Positions 63,631 to 64,000 of a stretch of DNA of 64,000 nucleotides are shown piece after piece. Position numbers and translations under genes: made by a program. This DNA is from an uncultured Lachnospiraceae bacterium (GTDB taxonomy: Bacteria; Bacillota; Clostridia; Lachnospirales; Anaerotignaceae), in contig CALWSU010000004.1 of NCBI GenBank assembly GCA_944384295.1, positions 1 to 64,000 of the forward strand, written 5' to 3'. Under the pieces are notes generated by a model. That model did not search any database and was not told the origin of the DNA. It was given only the letters and a program-made list of their open reading frames with translations. Position 1 is the first letter of the stretch, and every line of letters begins with the position of its first letter.

Positions 63631-64000
63631 TTATGATTTTACAATCTCACCAAAAGCAGTTTCTCCTTCCACTTTTAGCATATGCACCATTTTACATTGA
63701 TTTGTCAAATCCTCTGTACTTTTTGCGTGTACCTTCATATAATTGGTGGTATGTCCCTCATATACATCAGGGGAAACCATGCGTTCAAACAACACTTCTT
63801 TTTGTTTTCCTACATGCGCCTGTAAAAAGGCTTCTGTCATACGCTCGCTTGCCAAAATCAAGTCATGGCTGCGCTGCTGTTTCACCGCATTTGGCAATTG
63901 GTCTTTGCGTTCTGCGGCAGGTGTCCCTTTTTTTGGCGAATAAGGAAATACGTGTATTTTGGAAAACCCGATTTCTTCTGCAAAGGCTTTGCTTTGCTGA
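63631..64000 (-). CDS. mtaB: tRNA methylthiotransferase MtaB-like, 3' part
   Basis: C-terminal part of a MiaB-type radical SAM methylthiotransferase, cut by the window end. The open frame runs in from 64000 with EIGFSKIHVFPYSPKKGTPA, the late radical SAM domain motif. It ends in a TRAM-like domain (KEVLFERMVSPDVYEGHTTN). MtaB adds 2-methylthio to t6A37 in tRNA. The in-frame internal start at 63897 is not the true start. It is followed by ireB after about 115 bp. Confidence 0.88.
   Translation of the reverse strand, partial: QQSKAFAEEIGFSKIHVFPYSPKKGTPAAERKDQLPNAVKQQRSHDLILASERMTEAFLQAHVGKQKEVLFERMVSPDVYEGHTTNYMKVHAKSTEDLTNQCKMVHMLKVEGETAFGEIVKS

Overview
The window looks like chromosome of a low-GC, endospore-forming Clostridia (Lachnospirales-like). 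This is inferred from the cotJ spore-coat genes, the mtaB-ireB-ruvX-DUF1292 order, RNase J, strong GGAGG ribosome-binding sites, frequent TTG/GTG starts and intrinsic terminators. I cannot name the species from sequence alone. No tRNA, rRNA or CRISPR was seen.

Layout. (1) 1-7.2 kb is an accessory, partly decayed region. It holds two divergent AAA/DUF4143 ATPases, an unknown 341-aa protein, a shortened AbrB-like regulator, a TauE/SafE permease, a broken HTH gene and small gene scraps. (2) 7.2-20.5 kb is a surface-glycan locus, all on the minus strand: a class I methyltransferase, an aldo/keto reductase with two 4Fe-4S clusters, a pyruvyl transferase-like protein, a radical SAM enzyme, three family 2 glycosyltransferases, an FkbM methyltransferase, a CDP-glycerol-type transferase and RfbF. 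The methyltransferase carries 17 perfect GACA repeats between its true start (ATG 8481) and its catalytic domain. In this assembly the frame is OFF, and loss of one unit would turn it ON, so it is a candidate phase-variable contingency gene. (3) 20.6-28.2 kb has an AraC regulator, an MFS carrier, DUF4364, a YtqA-type radical SAM protein, a CobD/HisC-like aminotransferase and two unknown proteins. (4) 28.5-36 kb is biosynthetic core: an ACT regulator, thrB-lysC (with a strong internal lysC start as in Bacillus aspartokinase II), ispE-gntR, Fur/PerR, trmL and an aspartate-type aminotransferase. (5) 36.6-41.1 kb has a two-component system and an orphan large serine recombinase. (6) 41.1-51.9 kb is mostly housekeeping: DUF951-mscS, a class I glutamine amidotransferase, mtnN, cotJA-cotJB and a truncated cotJC, azlCD, an aminopeptidase P operon with an AlaX editing protein, degV and a lipase-like hydrolase. 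(7) 52-57.3 kb has a cadC/arsR-cadA metal efflux pair with two operator-like palindromes, a structured repeat element, and a MATE pump beside a decayed MerR regulator. (8) 57.3-64 kb is conserved: NYN/OST-HTH protein, pgeF, a fused rnhB-yraN, RNase J, DUF1292, ruvX, ireB and the 3' end of mtaB.

A dispersed stem-loop element links several regions. A 78-nt segment is identical at 19-96 and, inverted, at 54632-54709. A degenerate, internally deleted copy lies at 16843-16990. The 54.6 kb copy is about 228 bp and is flanked by two nearly identical 33-nt copies of a terminator hairpin.

The best candidates for new biology are the GACA-repeat methyltransferase in its glycan locus, the small Rossmann-like domain shared by four enzymes of that locus, and the structured repeat family.
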